A DNA stretch of 64,000 nucleotides from Gonocerus acuteangulatus (Eukaryota; Arthropoda; Insecta; Hemiptera; Coreidae), in NCBI GenBank assembly GCA_946811695.1, contig OX328126.1, positions 82,286,467 to 82,350,466 of the forward strand, read 5' to 3'. A program made the translations under genes and the position numbers. Of the stretch, positions 20,801 to 30,106 are shown in pieces. Position 1 is the stretch's first letter. Every line of letters starts with the position of its first letter. The notes beneath the pieces are model-generated. The model saw only the letters and a list, made by a program, of their open reading frames with translations, was not told the DNA's origin and did no database searches.

Positions 20801-21292
20801 TCAGAATGTGAAGAGGATGTGTTGTGGTGGTTTCCTAAGATTTGGAGGTGCTGGCGCGAACTTAGGAATGCTCAAATTGGCCGCAAAAGTGATGGTGTCT
20901 GTGAACTGTTTAATGGCCTCATCAAGAATTTGTGTGTCTTGTATGGGTGTGATAGGGGGAGTGTGTTCGTGTATGAGGTGTTTGTATTTGTGCCAATCTG
21001 CCTTACTGTAGTGGTAGTTTGTGGCTGTGGGTGTGGGGATGTGCCCGTGTAATTCGTATAAGACCGGCCTGTGGTCTGATGTGATAAAATCGAGTGCAGT
21101 GCACGCTGTTATTTTGTGTGGTTGTCGCGTAACTAACAAGTCAATCGTTGAAGTCATGCTGGGATCTGCGAAATGTCTGAATGTGTGTGTGCCTGGGTGT
21201 ATGACTGTCAGGGGGTATTTCGTCAGCTTAGTCCCTGCGGGGTTGTTTCTCGTATTATGCCAGGCAGTGTGTCTAACGTTCAGGTCACCCAT
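20801..21292 (-). pseudogene. Family C APE endonuclease, C-terminal half
   Basis: MGDLNVRHTAWHN holds the GDxN active-site motif, HPGTHTFRHFADP and MTSTIDLLVT follow, and TSDHRPVLYELHG holds the SDH motif. This order (GDLN, T-DL, SDH) is diagnostic of AP-type endonucleases of Jockey-clade LINEs. The N-terminal NxN region is lost upstream and RT is lost downstream. Confidence 0.85.
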
Positions 21293-21504
21293 GAGTATGT
21301 GTCGCCTGTCTGTCGAAGTTTATGATAGAAGTCCCAGTCGTGAAAGTCGTCCTCGCGGTCTCCGATAGTATGCGGTCAGTTTGTATGTCTTGTTCAGTTT
21401 AACTATGAAGGTTCGAGTGGGTGTAGTGTTAGCCAGGGGGGGGGGGCTACAGTTGTTTAGCGGGCTTTTCGGCTCTTCTCAAGAAGGTCGAGCCGGGTTG
21501 GGCA

Positions 21505-21906
21505 TTACCTGTATGAGGTGGGGTGCTCCTCCTGACAGTTAGGGCATTTCAGTGTGTTATTTGCTCGATCGCAGTCTTTCGAAGCATGAGATTTTCCGCA
21601 ACGAACACAACGTTCGTGTAAATTACAGTTATTTCTGGTGTGGCCGAAGCGCTGGCACCGGAAACACTTGGAGATGCTATTTTCTCCCCTGTGTTTGATA
21701 TAAACGAATATTTGATCGATCGATTTGATCGATTTTAGGTGTGAGGGGTTGAACTTATGGTCAAAAGTGAGTAAGATGGATGGAATGGGGACCCTAGTTC
21801 CGTCAGTCTGGGTCTTGCTCATACACTTCACTGACACAAGATGTTCAGTGTTGAGCTGCTGTTTAACGCTCTCTAGCGGGTGGTTGATGTCCAGCCCAAG
21901 AAGCAC
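21505..21906 (-). CDS. Family C ORF1 C-terminal part with three CCHC knuckles
   Basis: MLLGLDINHPLESVKQQLN is the end of the PRE_C2HC-like region. LLTFDHKFNPSHLKSIKSID follows. Then come knuckles CFRCQRFGHTRNNC, CVRCGKSHASKDC and CPNCQEEHPTSYR (the last incomplete). The RNA-binding array is typical of Jockey-type ORF1p. It is in a different frame from the N-terminal part at 21973-22683. Confidence 0.85.
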   Translation of the reverse strand: MLLGLDINHPLESVKQQLNTEHLVSVKCMSKTQTDGTRVPIPSILLTFDHKFNPSHLKSIKSIDQIFVYIKHRGENSISKCFRCQRFGHTRNNCNLHERCVRCGKSHASKDCDRANNTLKCPNCQEEHPTSYR

Positions 21907-21972
21907 GAAGTTTTGATTTTTCGGGGAGCCCTTAGGAGTAAAAGAGTAAAATTGAGTCTTGTTTGTGGTTAG

Positions 21973-22683
21973 TTATGTTTTTATAGCTTTGAAGGTAGTG
22001 AGGTCCTGGGCAAAAATTTTGTTTCCGTCTTTACATCTCTGTACAGTGTATTTGGAGATTCCGGCATTGTTTAGTGTGCGTACGAGGCTGTTAACCTCGG
22101 TGTAGTGTGGTGGTAGTATGATTGGTGGTGGCCTAATTTTGTTGAGGGGCTCAAACCTGTTCTGTGTGGTGGTCGGGGCTGGGGAAATTTTAGTGGGTGG
22201 ATTTTTGGGCGCCACCTTTCGGTGCTTCCTGCCCTTACTTGGTTTTACCAGCGTGAAGATTTCACTATCTGTAAGGGGTTCGCTCTCCGAGGAGCTACTT
22301 GTGTCAATGGGCCTTTTAGAGGCCGGAGGGAGGCCAGGGAAGTCTGTAGTATTTTCAAGATCGGCGCCCTGCTCCATAGGAGACTCAGGGCCCAGTATGC
22401 TGAAGAGACGTTCCATCTCTTCTGTGGTGAAGGTTCTGGTAGAGAGGGCTTTAGTGAGGGTCTCTTGGGTGAGATGTGAGCTGGTAGTGGGTGGTGGTGT
22501 GAGTGTACGTGTCTGGTGGAGGGGAGTGTGTTCATGTGAGTACATGGTGGGGGGTGGGCGTGGCGAGAAGAGGGGGTAAAAGAGAGAGGGGAGAGTCAGA
22601 GTGGGGGTAGTAAGAGTGGGGGTACCCTGGTGGTGGGGGCCGCCTGGGGTCGTACCTGTACCGACCGTCAGACGGGTGGGCAA
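21973..22683 (-). CDS. Family C ORF1 N-terminal part
   Basis: Two candidate starts: MPTRLTVGTG (22683) and MYSHEHTPLH (22545). The second is shared with the copy at 25538 and is preferred. A Pro/Thr-rich leader is followed by a serine/acidic patch (TSSSSESEPLTDSE) and basic KGRKHRKVAP. Then RPPPIILPPHYTEVNSLVR and YTVQRCKDGNKIFAQDL, the start of the PRE_C2HC-like region. The frame closes at FKAIKT by a short indel. Confidence 0.8.
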   Translation of the reverse strand: MPTRLTVGTGTTPGGPHHQGTPTLTTPTLTLPSLFYPLFSPRPPPTMYSHEHTPLHQTRTLTPPPTTSSHLTQETLTKALSTRTFTTEEMERLFSILGPESPMEQGADLENTTDFPGLPPASKRPIDTSSSSESEPLTDSEIFTLVKPSKGRKHRKVAPKNPPTKISPAPTTTQNRFEPLNKIRPPPIILPPHYTEVNSLVRTLNNAGISKYTVQRCKDGNKIFAQDLTTFKAIKT

Positions 22684-22992
22684 GGCCCCGGAAAGCAGAA
22701 CCCCTTAACAATTCCCTTGTGGGTCCGGACCCAACGGCTTGTTTAGGGATCCTGGATGTGCCCCTTACTTTCTTCTTCTGCAACTCCTGCTGGTCCTGGC
22801 TGCTACACCAGGCGCTTCTGCTCTTTCGAGCCTACTGACCGAGCAGGTGCTCGGGGCCTAGCTTCTTGAGTAGCTGGTCCTACTGGAGATGGCTGGAGAG
22901 CGGCCAGTGAATGCACAAAAGCTGCGACAGAGTAGACCAGTTCCAAGTAAACAGCGCGATGTGATCAGCACAGTAGTTCATGGAGGAATGTT

Positions 22993-23030
22993 CGTGAAGA
23001 TAGGGTTTTTTTTTTTTTTTTTTTTTTTTT
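22993..23030 (-). repeat. Array junction: poly(A) then CCCTATCTTCACG
   Basis: On the minus strand 25 A (tail of C2) run into CCCTATCTTCACG and then the 5' end of C3. Same target motif as at 25923, 27012, 30060 and 32932. Confidence 0.85.
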
Positions 23031-23584
23031 CCTAAACCCCACTTAAGAGAAAAGATAAATAAAAAGCATGCAAGGAAGGGCATGATGAAAACGAAAGTGA
23101 AAGAAAAACATGCAGGAACGCAAAAGAAAACTAAGGACCTGGAACGCAACAGGCGTGCGTAAGGGCCACAGGTAGAGGGAGGATGAGGGAGGAGGTGTCC
23201 TTATTCTGCATAAATGCACTTGAAGGCGGTAAGTAAAGGAGAAAAAAGGTGTAGGATTCCCAGAAGGGATATATGTGTAATGTGCTGTGTGGGGCACAGC
23301 GATAGAGGAGGAGGTAAAACGAAAGATAGTCGGAGAGTAGAAGAAAGAAGAAAGGGGAAGAAGGTCAGTTAAACTGTCTTAAGTGTCATGTGTCAGTGTA
23401 ACTTGTGTTTGTTGGATTGCTCCTAGCGTGTTCTAAAATGTGTTATGTTCTAGTACGTCTACTAGTCGTCGTGTGAACTCAGTTGGTCCTTGCCAGCGTC
23501 CTGGTCGTCCAGGTGGTGTGATGTCGTTAAAAAGTGGATTGTCATGGTACTTAAGTCCGTCAAAGAATTTGATGTGACGTCGTT

Positions 23585-24289
23585 TTATGAATTCTGAAAC
23601 TGTAGGGAGTTGTGTAAGTCAGGGGCTTTGAGTTTATTGTGTGAGGTGCTCCGTGTGACTGTTTTGAGTATTCGGTTCTGAAAAGATTGTAGTGTTCTGA
23701 GTGTGGTGGGGTTCAGAAACCGAAAGAGTGGTGTGCCGTATAGAAGTGCCGGTCGTAAGACTCCTTTGTATATGAGTAGCTTCAGTCTGAGTGAGAGGTT
23801 TGATGAATTGAGTAAGTAACCAAGAGAGTGGGCTTTCGTCCTGACAAGCTTTAGCTTCTTGGTAAAGTGTGTGTGAAAACTGAGGTGTGTTCCTAAGTGT
23901 ATCCCCAAGTAATTGATATGTCTTTTTAACTTGTTTCTTTTGTTTCTAACCGTGAAATACTTGGGGCGTGCTCGTGTTGAATTGCCATGAAAGGCAAAGA
24001 GTAGTGCGTCTGTCTTGGTCGGGTTAACTGTGATGTGTATTCGTCGCAGTTCGTCTACTACGTCTGCGCAAACCTCTTCAGCTTGTTTTAATGCCTTTGA
24101 ATGTGACATGGATGTGCTGTATATCGCGATATCGTCGGCATATGCGGCTATTTTTGTGTTTGGGTACTGTTCACCGACGATTTCTGATGTGTAGATGGAA
24201 AAGAGTGTGGGTGCGAGTACTGACCCCTGTGGTACACCGCAGGGAATTGGGTGTGTGCTGGAGAGGCTTGCTCCTACCCTAACCGTCAT
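23585..24289 (-). CDS. Family C reverse transcriptase, palm to C-terminus
   Basis: 234 residues open. CGVPQGSVLAPTLFSIYTSE and IAAYADDIAIYSTS are RT motifs with the YADD catalytic aspartates. VNPTKTDALLFAF and NYLGIHLGTHLSFHTHF follow, then the C-terminal domain SLRLKLLIYKGVLRPALLYG and RILKTVTRSTSHNKLKAPDL. It lacks fingers upstream (deletion to endonuclease) and shifts frame before the final IKRRHIKF block. It would copy LINE RNA at the nicked target. Confidence 0.88.
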   Translation of the reverse strand: MTVRVGASLSSTHPIPCGVPQGSVLAPTLFSIYTSEIVGEQYPNTKIAAYADDIAIYSTSMSHSKALKQAEEVCADVVDELRRIHITVNPTKTDALLFAFHGNSTRARPKYFTVRNKRNKLKRHINYLGIHLGTHLSFHTHFTKKLKLVRTKAHSLGYLLNSSNLSLRLKLLIYKGVLRPALLYGTPLFRFLNPTTLRTLQSFQNRILKTVTRSTSHNKLKAPDLHNSLQFQNS

Positions 24290-24900
24290 AGTACGTCCGT
24301 ATAGGAAAGGGTGTATTGTGTTATAGAGTTTATGATTGGGGCTATCCGTTGGTAGCGTGTACCGTGTCGAAGGCCGATGGCGACTCCACCGGCTAGTGTA
24401 TTGTCCATGTCGTGCCGGAGAAGTGTATAGCCTTGGAAGTGTGCGTAACTGCCTCTGGTCAGTTGTATGTCGGTTAGTATGAATACTGTGGGCTGTGTTT
24501 GTCGTAGAAGTAAGTCCACGTCTTGTAGTTTTGGAGTTAGTCTGTTCGTGTTTAAATTAAGTATAGTGTGTCTGTTCATGGTGTTAGTCAGTCGTTCGAC
24601 CCATGCGGGTGTGCTGTCACTGGTTTGTTGTTGTGGTGCGATAGGTGTTGGTAATTGGTAGGTTGGTGGTGTAGGTGGGGTGGGCAGCAGACCTGGTACT
24701 ATTATTTGATCGATCGATTTGATCGATTTTAGGTGTGCTGGGTTAAATTTATGGGTGAAGGTGAGTAAGACAGGGGGGATGGGGGCTCTAGTACCGTCTG
24801 TCTGGGTTTTGCTCATACGTTTCACTGATACCAATTGATCCGTATTGAGCTCCTGCTTAATGGTGTCTAGCGGGTCGTCAACATCCAGCCCGAAGAGCAC
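24286..24900 (-). CDS. Family C ORF1-to-ORF2 in-frame fusion (knuckles deleted)
   Basis: It begins MLFGLDVDDPLDTIKQELN and KFNPAHLKSIKSIDQI (ORF1). Instead of knuckles it passes to a Pro-rich APQQQTSDSTPAWVERLTN stretch. It then runs without a stop into MNRHTILNLNTNRLTPKL and FILTDIQLTRGSYAHFQGY, the ORF2 endonuclease N-terminus, and DNTLAGGVAIGLRHG. ORF1 and ORF2 are normally separate, so this is a deletion-made fusion that stayed open. Confidence 0.8.
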   Translation of the reverse strand: MLFGLDVDDPLDTIKQELNTDQLVSVKRMSKTQTDGTRAPIPPVLLTFTHKFNPAHLKSIKSIDQIIVPGLLPTPPTPPTYQLPTPIAPQQQTSDSTPAWVERLTNTMNRHTILNLNTNRLTPKLQDVDLLLRQTQPTVFILTDIQLTRGSYAHFQGYTLLRHDMDNTLAGGVAIGLRHGTRYQRIAPIINSITQYTLSYTDVL

Positions 24901-25538
24901 GAATAATTGGTTTTTGGGGAGCCCTTGGGTGTGTACGAGTAAAATTGTGTCTTGTTGGTTGTAAGTTTGGTTTTGATGGCTTCAAAAGTCTTGAGGTCTT
25001 GGGCAAATATCTTATTGCCGCCTTTACATCTTTGTACGGTGTAGTTCTTAATGCCGGCTGTGTTGAGTGTTCTGACGAGACTGTTTACATCTGTGTAGTG
25101 TGGGGGCAGTACAATGGGTGGTGGTCTTATGTTCCTAAGAGGTTCGAATTTATTCTGAGTTTTGATTGGGGCGGGGGTGTTGTTGACTGTAGGTGTGGTG
25201 TTACGGGCCACCTTCCGGTGTTTTTTGCCCTGTGGCTTGACCAGAGTAAAGATTTCACTATCAGTGACATCTTCGCTGTCTGAAGAGCTGCTGGTCTCTA
25301 TGGGTCTCTTAGAGGCCGGAGGGAGGTTGGGAAAATCTTTGGTGTTTTCTATGGCGATTCCCTGTTCCATAGGAGACTCGGGGGCCAGGATGTTAAAGAG
25401 ACGATCCATCTCTTCACTTGTAAATGTGCGTGTGGCGAGGGCTTCTAGAGTGTCCTTGTTGATGTGTGTGCTATTGGAGGGTGGTGGTGTGTCTGATCGT
25501 GACTGGTGTGTAGTGTGTGGGTGCTCATGTGAGTACAT
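24867..25538 (-). CDS. Family C ORF1 N-terminal part (C2 copy)
   Basis: Start MYSHEHPHTTHQSRSD. Acidic serine patch TSSSSDSEDVTDSE, basic KKHRKVARN, then RPPPIVLPPHYTDVNSLVRT, YTVQRCKGGNKIFAQDLKTF and KTQFYSYTPKGSPK. It shifts frame at the last segment into the next ORF. An upstream Met at 25663 (MPTRLSVGKG) is out of frame here but in frame in C3. Confidence 0.8.
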   Translation of the reverse strand: MYSHEHPHTTHQSRSDTPPPSNSTHINKDTLEALATRTFTSEEMDRLFNILAPESPMEQGIAIENTKDFPNLPPASKRPIETSSSSDSEDVTDSEIFTLVKPQGKKHRKVARNTTPTVNNTPAPIKTQNKFEPLRNIRPPPIVLPPHYTDVNSLVRTLNTAGIKNYTVQRCKGGNKIFAQDLKTFEAIKTKLTTNKTQFYSYTPKGSPKTNYSCSSGWMLTTR

Positions 25539-25922
25539 GGTGGGGTGGTGGGCGTGGTGAAAGTTGAGGGGGTAAGAAGAGTGGGGGTCGATAGAGTGGG
25601 GGTACCCTGGTGGAGGGGGCCGCCTGCGGTCGTACCTTTACCGACCGACAGACGGGTGGGCAAAGCCCCGGAATGCAGAACCCCTTAACAATTCCCTTGT
25701 GGGTCCGGACCCAATGGCTTGTTTAGAGATCCTGGATGTGCCCCTTACTCTCTTCTTCTGCGACTCCTGCTGGTCCTGGCTGCTACACCTAGCTTCTTGA
25801 GTAGCTGGTCCTACTGGAGGTGACTGGAGAGCTGCCGGCGAATACACAAGAACTGTGACGAGGTAGAGGAGTTCCAAGTAAACAGGCGATGTGTTCAGCA
25901 CTGAAGTTCATGGAGGAATGTT

Positions 25923-25934
25923 GCGTGAAGATAG

Positions 25935-25966
<32 letters not shown>

Positions 25967-25968
25967 TT
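25923..25968 (-). repeat. Array junction: poly(A) then CTATCTTCACGC
   Basis: Poly(A) of the family A copy to the right (33 A with one interruption) is followed on the minus strand by CTATCTTCACGC and the 5' end of C2. Confidence 0.85.
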
Positions 25969-27011
25969 GAAACCCCCCAACAAAAATAACCAAAGAAAGA
26001 GCCCCAGAACCGACGAATCGGGAACCGGAGCCGGGAGTAAAAACGCCTTGTTCTACCCGCGGGTAATCGAAGGGACGAAGCTAGAAAAAATGGAAAGAAA
26101 GCCCAAGTGAATAAATTTGGAAGAAAGAGAGGGACACGGGGAGGGACCGTTCCGGACGTCAAAATACTAAAACTAAACTAAAAACTAAACTAAAAACTAA
26201 ACTAAACTAAACGAATAAACAGTAAAAACGAAACAGAGTAACAACGAATAAAGCAGAAACAAAACGAATGACTAAAACTAAGCAACGACTATAACTAAGG
26301 AAACAAGAAAACTCGAGAACACGAACGAAATATATACAGGCGAGCCGTTAGGGCTCGTCACAGACGTCGAGGATTCGACGGGTGGTTCCTTGCCATCTCT
26401 GAGGGAGAGGCGGGGGAGTCACGTCGCGGAAGAGGGGGTTGTGACAGTATTGAAGGCTGTCGTAAAATTTGATATGCCTCCTGCGGATGAAGTCCTGGAC
26501 GTAGGGGATTTGAAGTTCATCATGGAGGGTGGCGGTCCGGGCACCTTGGAGGCTAGTGTGAGACAGCGCGCCGGAGAAGACCGTTTTGAAATCTTTGCAG
26601 ACGTCTGAGAGTGCATGGATACATGTATCTCATTGAAGGAGCACCATGCAGTAGCGTGGGACGAATGATAGCTTTGTAAATAAGGAGCTTGAGCCGTAGC
26701 GATAACTGCTCGGAACGGAGTAAATGCCCGAGTCGGTACGATTTAAGCCGAGCCTCGCGTAGGCGGGTGGCGACGTGTGGTGTGACGGACAGATGCCGAT
26801 GTATGCACACCCCCAGGTAGTTAATATTGCTGGAAATCTTTATCCGCTGGCCTCGAATTTCAAAATGCGTGGGCAGAGTGCCGTTAGGTCGGAGGCCTTT
26901 ACCACCTTGGAAGGCGCCAACATCCAACATCTCCCAATGCGTCAACAACAGTCTCGCAGGCGGTCTGTGTTCGTCGTACAGCGACACGGGCATTAAAGCT
27001 AGTTGAGTAGT
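25935..27011 (-). mobile_element. 5'-truncated LINE family A copy (A2)
   Basis: Poly(T) 25935-25968, 3' end GTTGGGGGGTTTC, 3' UTR with TTTAGT repeats, RT C-terminal region, truncated at the codons for YSTSFNARV of RT. Although truncated, its right flank is still CCTATCTTCACGC. This indicates that the motif is target DNA rather than part of the element. Confidence 0.85.
26353..26993 (-). pseudogene. Family A RT C-terminal region (A2)
   Basis: The frame 26553-26993 encodes THFEIRGQRIKISSNINYLG, SVTPHVATRLREARLKSYRL and SLRLKLLIYKAIIRPTLLHG, ending after RAVSH. Another frame continues to a DLCDEP-type C-terminus near 26353. A small deletion removes part of the VNPSKTDAVVCAF block, giving the anomalous LDVGAFQGGKG. 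Confidence 0.8.
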
Positions 27012-27021
27012 GCGTGAAGAT

Positions 27022-27067
<46 letters not shown>
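27012..27067 (-). repeat. Array junction: poly(A) then CCTATCTTCACGC
   Basis: Minus strand: 43 A (tail of the family B copy to the right) followed by CCTATCTTCACGC, then truncated family A sequence. Confidence 0.88.
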
Positions 27068-27480
27068 CTTACCCTCCATATTATTATTTACAGTAGTAAA
27101 GCACACCAGGCTCAACAGGCTGAGTCCTGGCGCGGGGTCTTAAGTCTACACCTTATTCTACATCTTATGTACTAGAAGGGGGGAATATAATACAGGGAAT
27201 CTTAAGCCTACTTAGCGTACTAACTAATACTAGGGGGGTTATAGTGACATCGGGAGGGGCAACACAGGGAGTATCTTAAGCCTAACTTATAACTAACTTA
27301 CGAACTAACAATATATATACAATTTATACAAAATTAAGGCGCTGCCTCTGCCTCCTCAAGGATGTCAACCACCGTTCTTCTACTACCTTGCCATCTCCTT
27401 GGTAGAAGAGGAGGTGTTACGTCCCGAAAAAGGGGGTTGGTGCAGTGCCGCAAGCCATCATAAAACTTGACGTGCCGCCT

Positions 27481-28512
27481 TCAGATGAACTGATGAACCC
27501 TTTGCAGCTCGAGTTCATCGTGGAGATGGGAAGGCTTCATCCTCTGAAGATGGGTATGCTGCACCGCTCGGAGGAGGACCCCGTTCTGGAATCGCTGTAG
27601 TCTTCTGAGTGTCCCGGGGAAGACGTATTGAAGAGCCGGCACTCCGTGAAGGAGAGTGGGTCGAATGATGGCCTTATAGATCAGTAGCTTCAGTCGGAGG
27701 GACAGCTGGGCCGATCTCAGGAGGTGGTTGAGGCGATACGTCTTCTGCCGGGCTTCCTTCAGGCGATTGTTGACATGCGGCGTCACAGACAGATGGCGAT
27801 GGATGTGCACTCCAAGGTAATTGATTTTCGTGGATAGCTTGATCCGCTGACCTCGAACCTCGAAATGCGAAGGTAGAGATCCTCGGGGTCGGCTTCCCTT
27901 GTTTCCTTGGAATGAGCATACAACTGCATCAGTCTTAGACGGATTGACGTCTATTCCTACACGGGAAAGTTCGTTAACAATCTTCTCACAGGCCTTCTGA
28001 GCTCGTCCGAGGGCGACCCGTGCGTTGAAGCTTGAGGAATAGACGCCAATGTCATCAGCATAGGCAGCTAAGGAGACTTTAGGGAACTTCAGTCCTGCGA
28101 TATGGGCAGTGTATATGGTAAACAGCACCGGGCCTAGCACCGATCCCTGTGGAACGCCACACGTGGACGGGCGACTGCTTGAGGTGTCGCCACCGATCCT
28201 CACAGTGAAACTTCTTCCGGACAGATAGCTTTCAAGGATATTGACGAGCTGTGCCGGGAAGCCGTAACACCGTAACTGGTGAAGGAGGAGACGGTGCGAC
28301 ACACAGTCGAACGCCTGTGTGCAATCCAACGAGATGAAGGCCGTGGCTCTGTTCTTATTGAGCTCTGCGGCCACAGTGTTCTGGAGCTTGGCGACGTGGT
28401 GATCACAGGAGAGCCCGGGCCGAAAGCCAGTCTGTTCCGGAGGGATAACATCCGCATCCGCGCAGTGCTTTAACACATGAGCAAGGATCAACTTTTCGAA
28501 GATCTTGCTCAT
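27481..28512 (-). CDS. Family B reverse transcriptase, finger to C-terminus
   Basis: 343 open residues. IPPEQTGFRPGLSCDHH, AFISLDCTQAFDCVSHRLLL (motif A aspartate), CGVPQGSVLGPVLFTIYTAH, LAAYADDIGVYSSSF (YADD), VNPSKTDAVVCSFQG and INYLGVHIHRHLSVTPHV are the Jockey-clade RT series. The C-terminal SLRLKLLIYKAIIRPTLLHG and LHDELELQRVHQFI follow. It ends at a TGA at 27478 where relatives read RRRHVKFYD. The frame upstream is the same, broken only by a TAG at about 28561. This is therefore a young copy with two nonsense changes. Confidence 0.92.
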   Translation of the reverse strand: MSKIFEKLILAHVLKHCADADVIPPEQTGFRPGLSCDHHVAKLQNTVAAELNKNRATAFISLDCTQAFDCVSHRLLLHQLRCYGFPAQLVNILESYLSGRSFTVRIGGDTSSSRPSTCGVPQGSVLGPVLFTIYTAHIAGLKFPKVSLAAYADDIGVYSSSFNARVALGRAQKACEKIVNELSRVGIDVNPSKTDAVVCSFQGNKGSRPRGSLPSHFEVRGQRIKLSTKINYLGVHIHRHLSVTPHVNNRLKEARQKTYRLNHLLRSAQLSLRLKLLIYKAIIRPTLLHGVPALQYVFPGTLRRLQRFQNGVLLRAVQHTHLQRMKPSHLHDELELQRVHQFI

Positions 28513-28563
28513 GTGGCTCAGCAGGCTTATCGGTCGGTAGTGCTCGGGCTTGTCTCCTGGCTT

Positions 28564-29763
28564 CTATGGTTTGCGAAGAGGGATCACCACGGCGTGTTTC
28601 CAAGCGTCCGGGAAGTGCCCGATGCGGTAGGCTGCATTGAAGATATTCAGTAGAGAGGCTTTTGCCTTCCTAGGGAGCATCTTCAACATAATGTATGGTA
28701 CACCATCCAGCCCGGAGGACTTGTTTCCCTTCGTTCTCCTGAGCGCCGACTCCAGCTGCCTGAAGGTGAAGTAGAACGGGGTCCTCGGATGATCCAGGGG
28801 TTCTGGGGGCAGGTCCAGGGTCCTCTCAGTCCTGCGTCTGTCGTTCTCCTCGTAGTAGTCGGCGAGGGACTCCGCCTGTTCCGCCGGGGTCAGTAGATGA
28901 TCGCCGTTGGAGAGAAGGATGTCCTGCCGCTTGGAGACCGTTCCACGCAGCAACCGCCAGAATTGCTTGGGGTCTTCATGTGTACGTCGGAGCTGCTCAT
29001 GCCAGAGGGCCGTCTTCCACTGGGCCGACAGCTGCGCTATCTGGTGTGTCATCGCGTTGATGGGGGCACGTAGCGAGCTGTCCTTGGTCCGTGCCCAGAT
29101 GTTCTTCAGGTTGTTCCTAAGCCCAATGAGTCTAGAGATGTGGGCAGGTGGTCGCCGCTGGTGTATAGGCTTAGGAACAAACTTCGGTATCCTCCTGTCG
29201 GCAGCAGAATGGATGACAGTGGTAAGGTTAGCGACAGCATCGTCGATCTCAGGAGCAGCCCCGTACGACTTGATGGAAGGAAGCTCGGTGAGGATGTCCT
29301 CCTGGTATCCTCTCCAGTCCGCCTTGTGTAAACGATATTTGGACGGCAGCGGCGCGGGAGGGTCTCCCTCCACTTCGTAAAGAACTGGACGATGATCCGA
29401 CGGCCCGTAGTCCAGGGCGCTGCATCGGGTGACAGTGTGAAGATCCCTAGTGAGGAGAAGGTCCAGCGTTGACGTATGATCGGGGTTTCCAGCTTGCCTG
29501 AAGGTGTGGATTCCGGGGTGTATAGAGAGAGGGGGAGAGATAATGAAGGGAGGCTGCCTTTCAGGCTTTGATACGGCCTCCGTTTCATTATCCATATTAT
29601 TATTGGCGGCTGGTGGTTCAGAGAGTGGCGTAAACGAGTTCCGCACATCAGTGTGAGTAGAATGCGGTGGTCGTGGGCGCCCTATATATTTTTTGCGAGG
29701 GAGGGTGAAGCCTTCGTCCTCTCCGTGTCCCCGCTTCAGTGATTGGTTGTCGTCCTGCTCCAT
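28564..29763 (-). CDS. Family B ORF1 N-terminus fused in frame to endonuclease and RT N-terminus
   Basis: I set the start at MEQDDNQSLKRGHGEDEGF (29763), the conserved ORF1 start. The frame is open upstream to 29991 through leader sequence. About 80 residues of ORF1 end at PPFIISPPLS. The next residues IHPGIHTFRQAGNP belong to the endonuclease, followed by TSTLDLLLTRD, DYGPSDHRPVLYEV (SDH) and the RT entry region. That region includes SSGLDGVPYIMLKMLP and FPDAWKHAVVIPLRKP. About 1.2 kb of ORF1 and ORF2 is missing at the joint near 29523, yet the frame is kept. Confidence 0.88.
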   Translation of the reverse strand: MEQDDNQSLKRGHGEDEGFTLPRKKYIGRPRPPHSTHTDVRNSFTPLSEPPAANNNMDNETEAVSKPERQPPFIISPPLSIHPGIHTFRQAGNPDHTSTLDLLLTRDLHTVTRCSALDYGPSDHRPVLYEVEGDPPAPLPSKYRLHKADWRGYQEDILTELPSIKSYGAAPEIDDAVANLTTVIHSAADRRIPKFVPKPIHQRRPPAHISRLIGLRNNLKNIWARTKDSSLRAPINAMTHQIAQLSAQWKTALWHEQLRRTHEDPKQFWRLLRGTVSKRQDILLSNGDHLLTPAEQAESLADYYEENDRRRTERTLDLPPEPLDHPRTPFYFTFRQLESALRRTKGNKSSGLDGVPYIMLKMLPRKAKASLLNIFNAAYRIGHFPDAWKHAVVIPLRKP

Positions 29764-30059
29764 TGATTGATGGCCCGAAGAGCCGCCTGGGAGCAGATGT
29801 TGGGGGCTTGAGCCCGTGGTCACGTTGGGGGTGCTTTGACCATAGCATAATGAGCTAGGCCCGTTAGAAACCCCAGCTGGCTGGCCCTGAAAAGGGCCGT
29901 TTACACCCTCCAGAGGGAGAGTGTTATTCGTTTGCTGTCCCGCCAGCGTAGTCAATATGAAAGCAATATGAAAGCAGAAGTGGGACAGCAAGATTTTTCT
30001 TTGTGGCAGCAGTAGAGCAGTTAGGTCTTGATCCTTTCGTTGCCAATCAATGAATGAAT

Positions 30060-30067
30060 GTGAAGAT

Positions 30068-30106
<39 letters not shown>
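30060..30106 (-). repeat. Array junction: poly(A) then CTATCTTCAC
   Basis: Minus strand: 37 A (tail of J1) then CTATCTTCAC and the family B 5' end (ATTCATTCATTG). Confidence 0.9.

Larger units (their letters stand above)
18726..20807 (-). mobile_element. LINE family B copy with internal deletion (B3)
   Basis: Poly(T) 18726-18758, 3' end GAGGGTAAG. The C-terminal RT pieces at 19055-19645 are scattered over frames. ORF1 occupies 19668-20520 and the 5' UTR ends at 20807. The junction near 19645 joins ORF1 knuckle sequence to RT motif CGIPQGSVLFTIYTAHI, so the endonuclease and RT N-terminus are lost. The right edge reads TTCAGAATGTGAAGAG and directly abuts family C coding sequence without a poly(T). 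Confidence 0.8.
20812..22992 (-). mobile_element. LINE family C copy: ORF1 plus endonuclease, 3' part missing (C3)
   Basis: 5' end at 22992 next to CGTGAAGATAGGG and a poly(T). ORF1 spans 21505-22683 in two frames. The endonuclease C-terminal half is at 20801-21292. The copy ends inside ORF2 at a TCTTCAC sequence where family B begins, so RT, 3' UTR and tail are gone. Confidence 0.8.
23006..25922 (-). mobile_element. LINE family C copy, near full structure (C2)
   Basis: Poly(T) 23006-23030, 3' end AAGTGGGGTTTAG, 3' UTR to about 23480, RT frame 23585-24289, fused ORF1/ORF2 frame 24286-24900, ORF1 N-terminal frame 24867-25538 and 5' UTR to 25922. About 2.9 kb. Internal deletions remove the knuckles and the stretch between mid-endonuclease and RT palm. 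Confidence 0.85.
27025..30059 (-). mobile_element. LINE family B copy, best preserved (J2)
   Basis: Poly(T) 27025-27067, 3' end GGAGGGTAAG, 3' UTR to about 27340, ORF2 RT 27340-28563, fused ORF1-endonuclease-RT frame 28564-29763, 5' UTR to 30059. Length 3.0 kb. Flanked by CTATCTTCAC on both sides (27012 and 30060). Confidence 0.88.

Noticed and set aside
21021..22579. Plus-strand ORFs rich in Val/Gly/Cys opposite family C ORF1 and endonuclease
   Set aside because: They arise from the Pro/Thr-rich codons of the minus-strand gene. No independent support.
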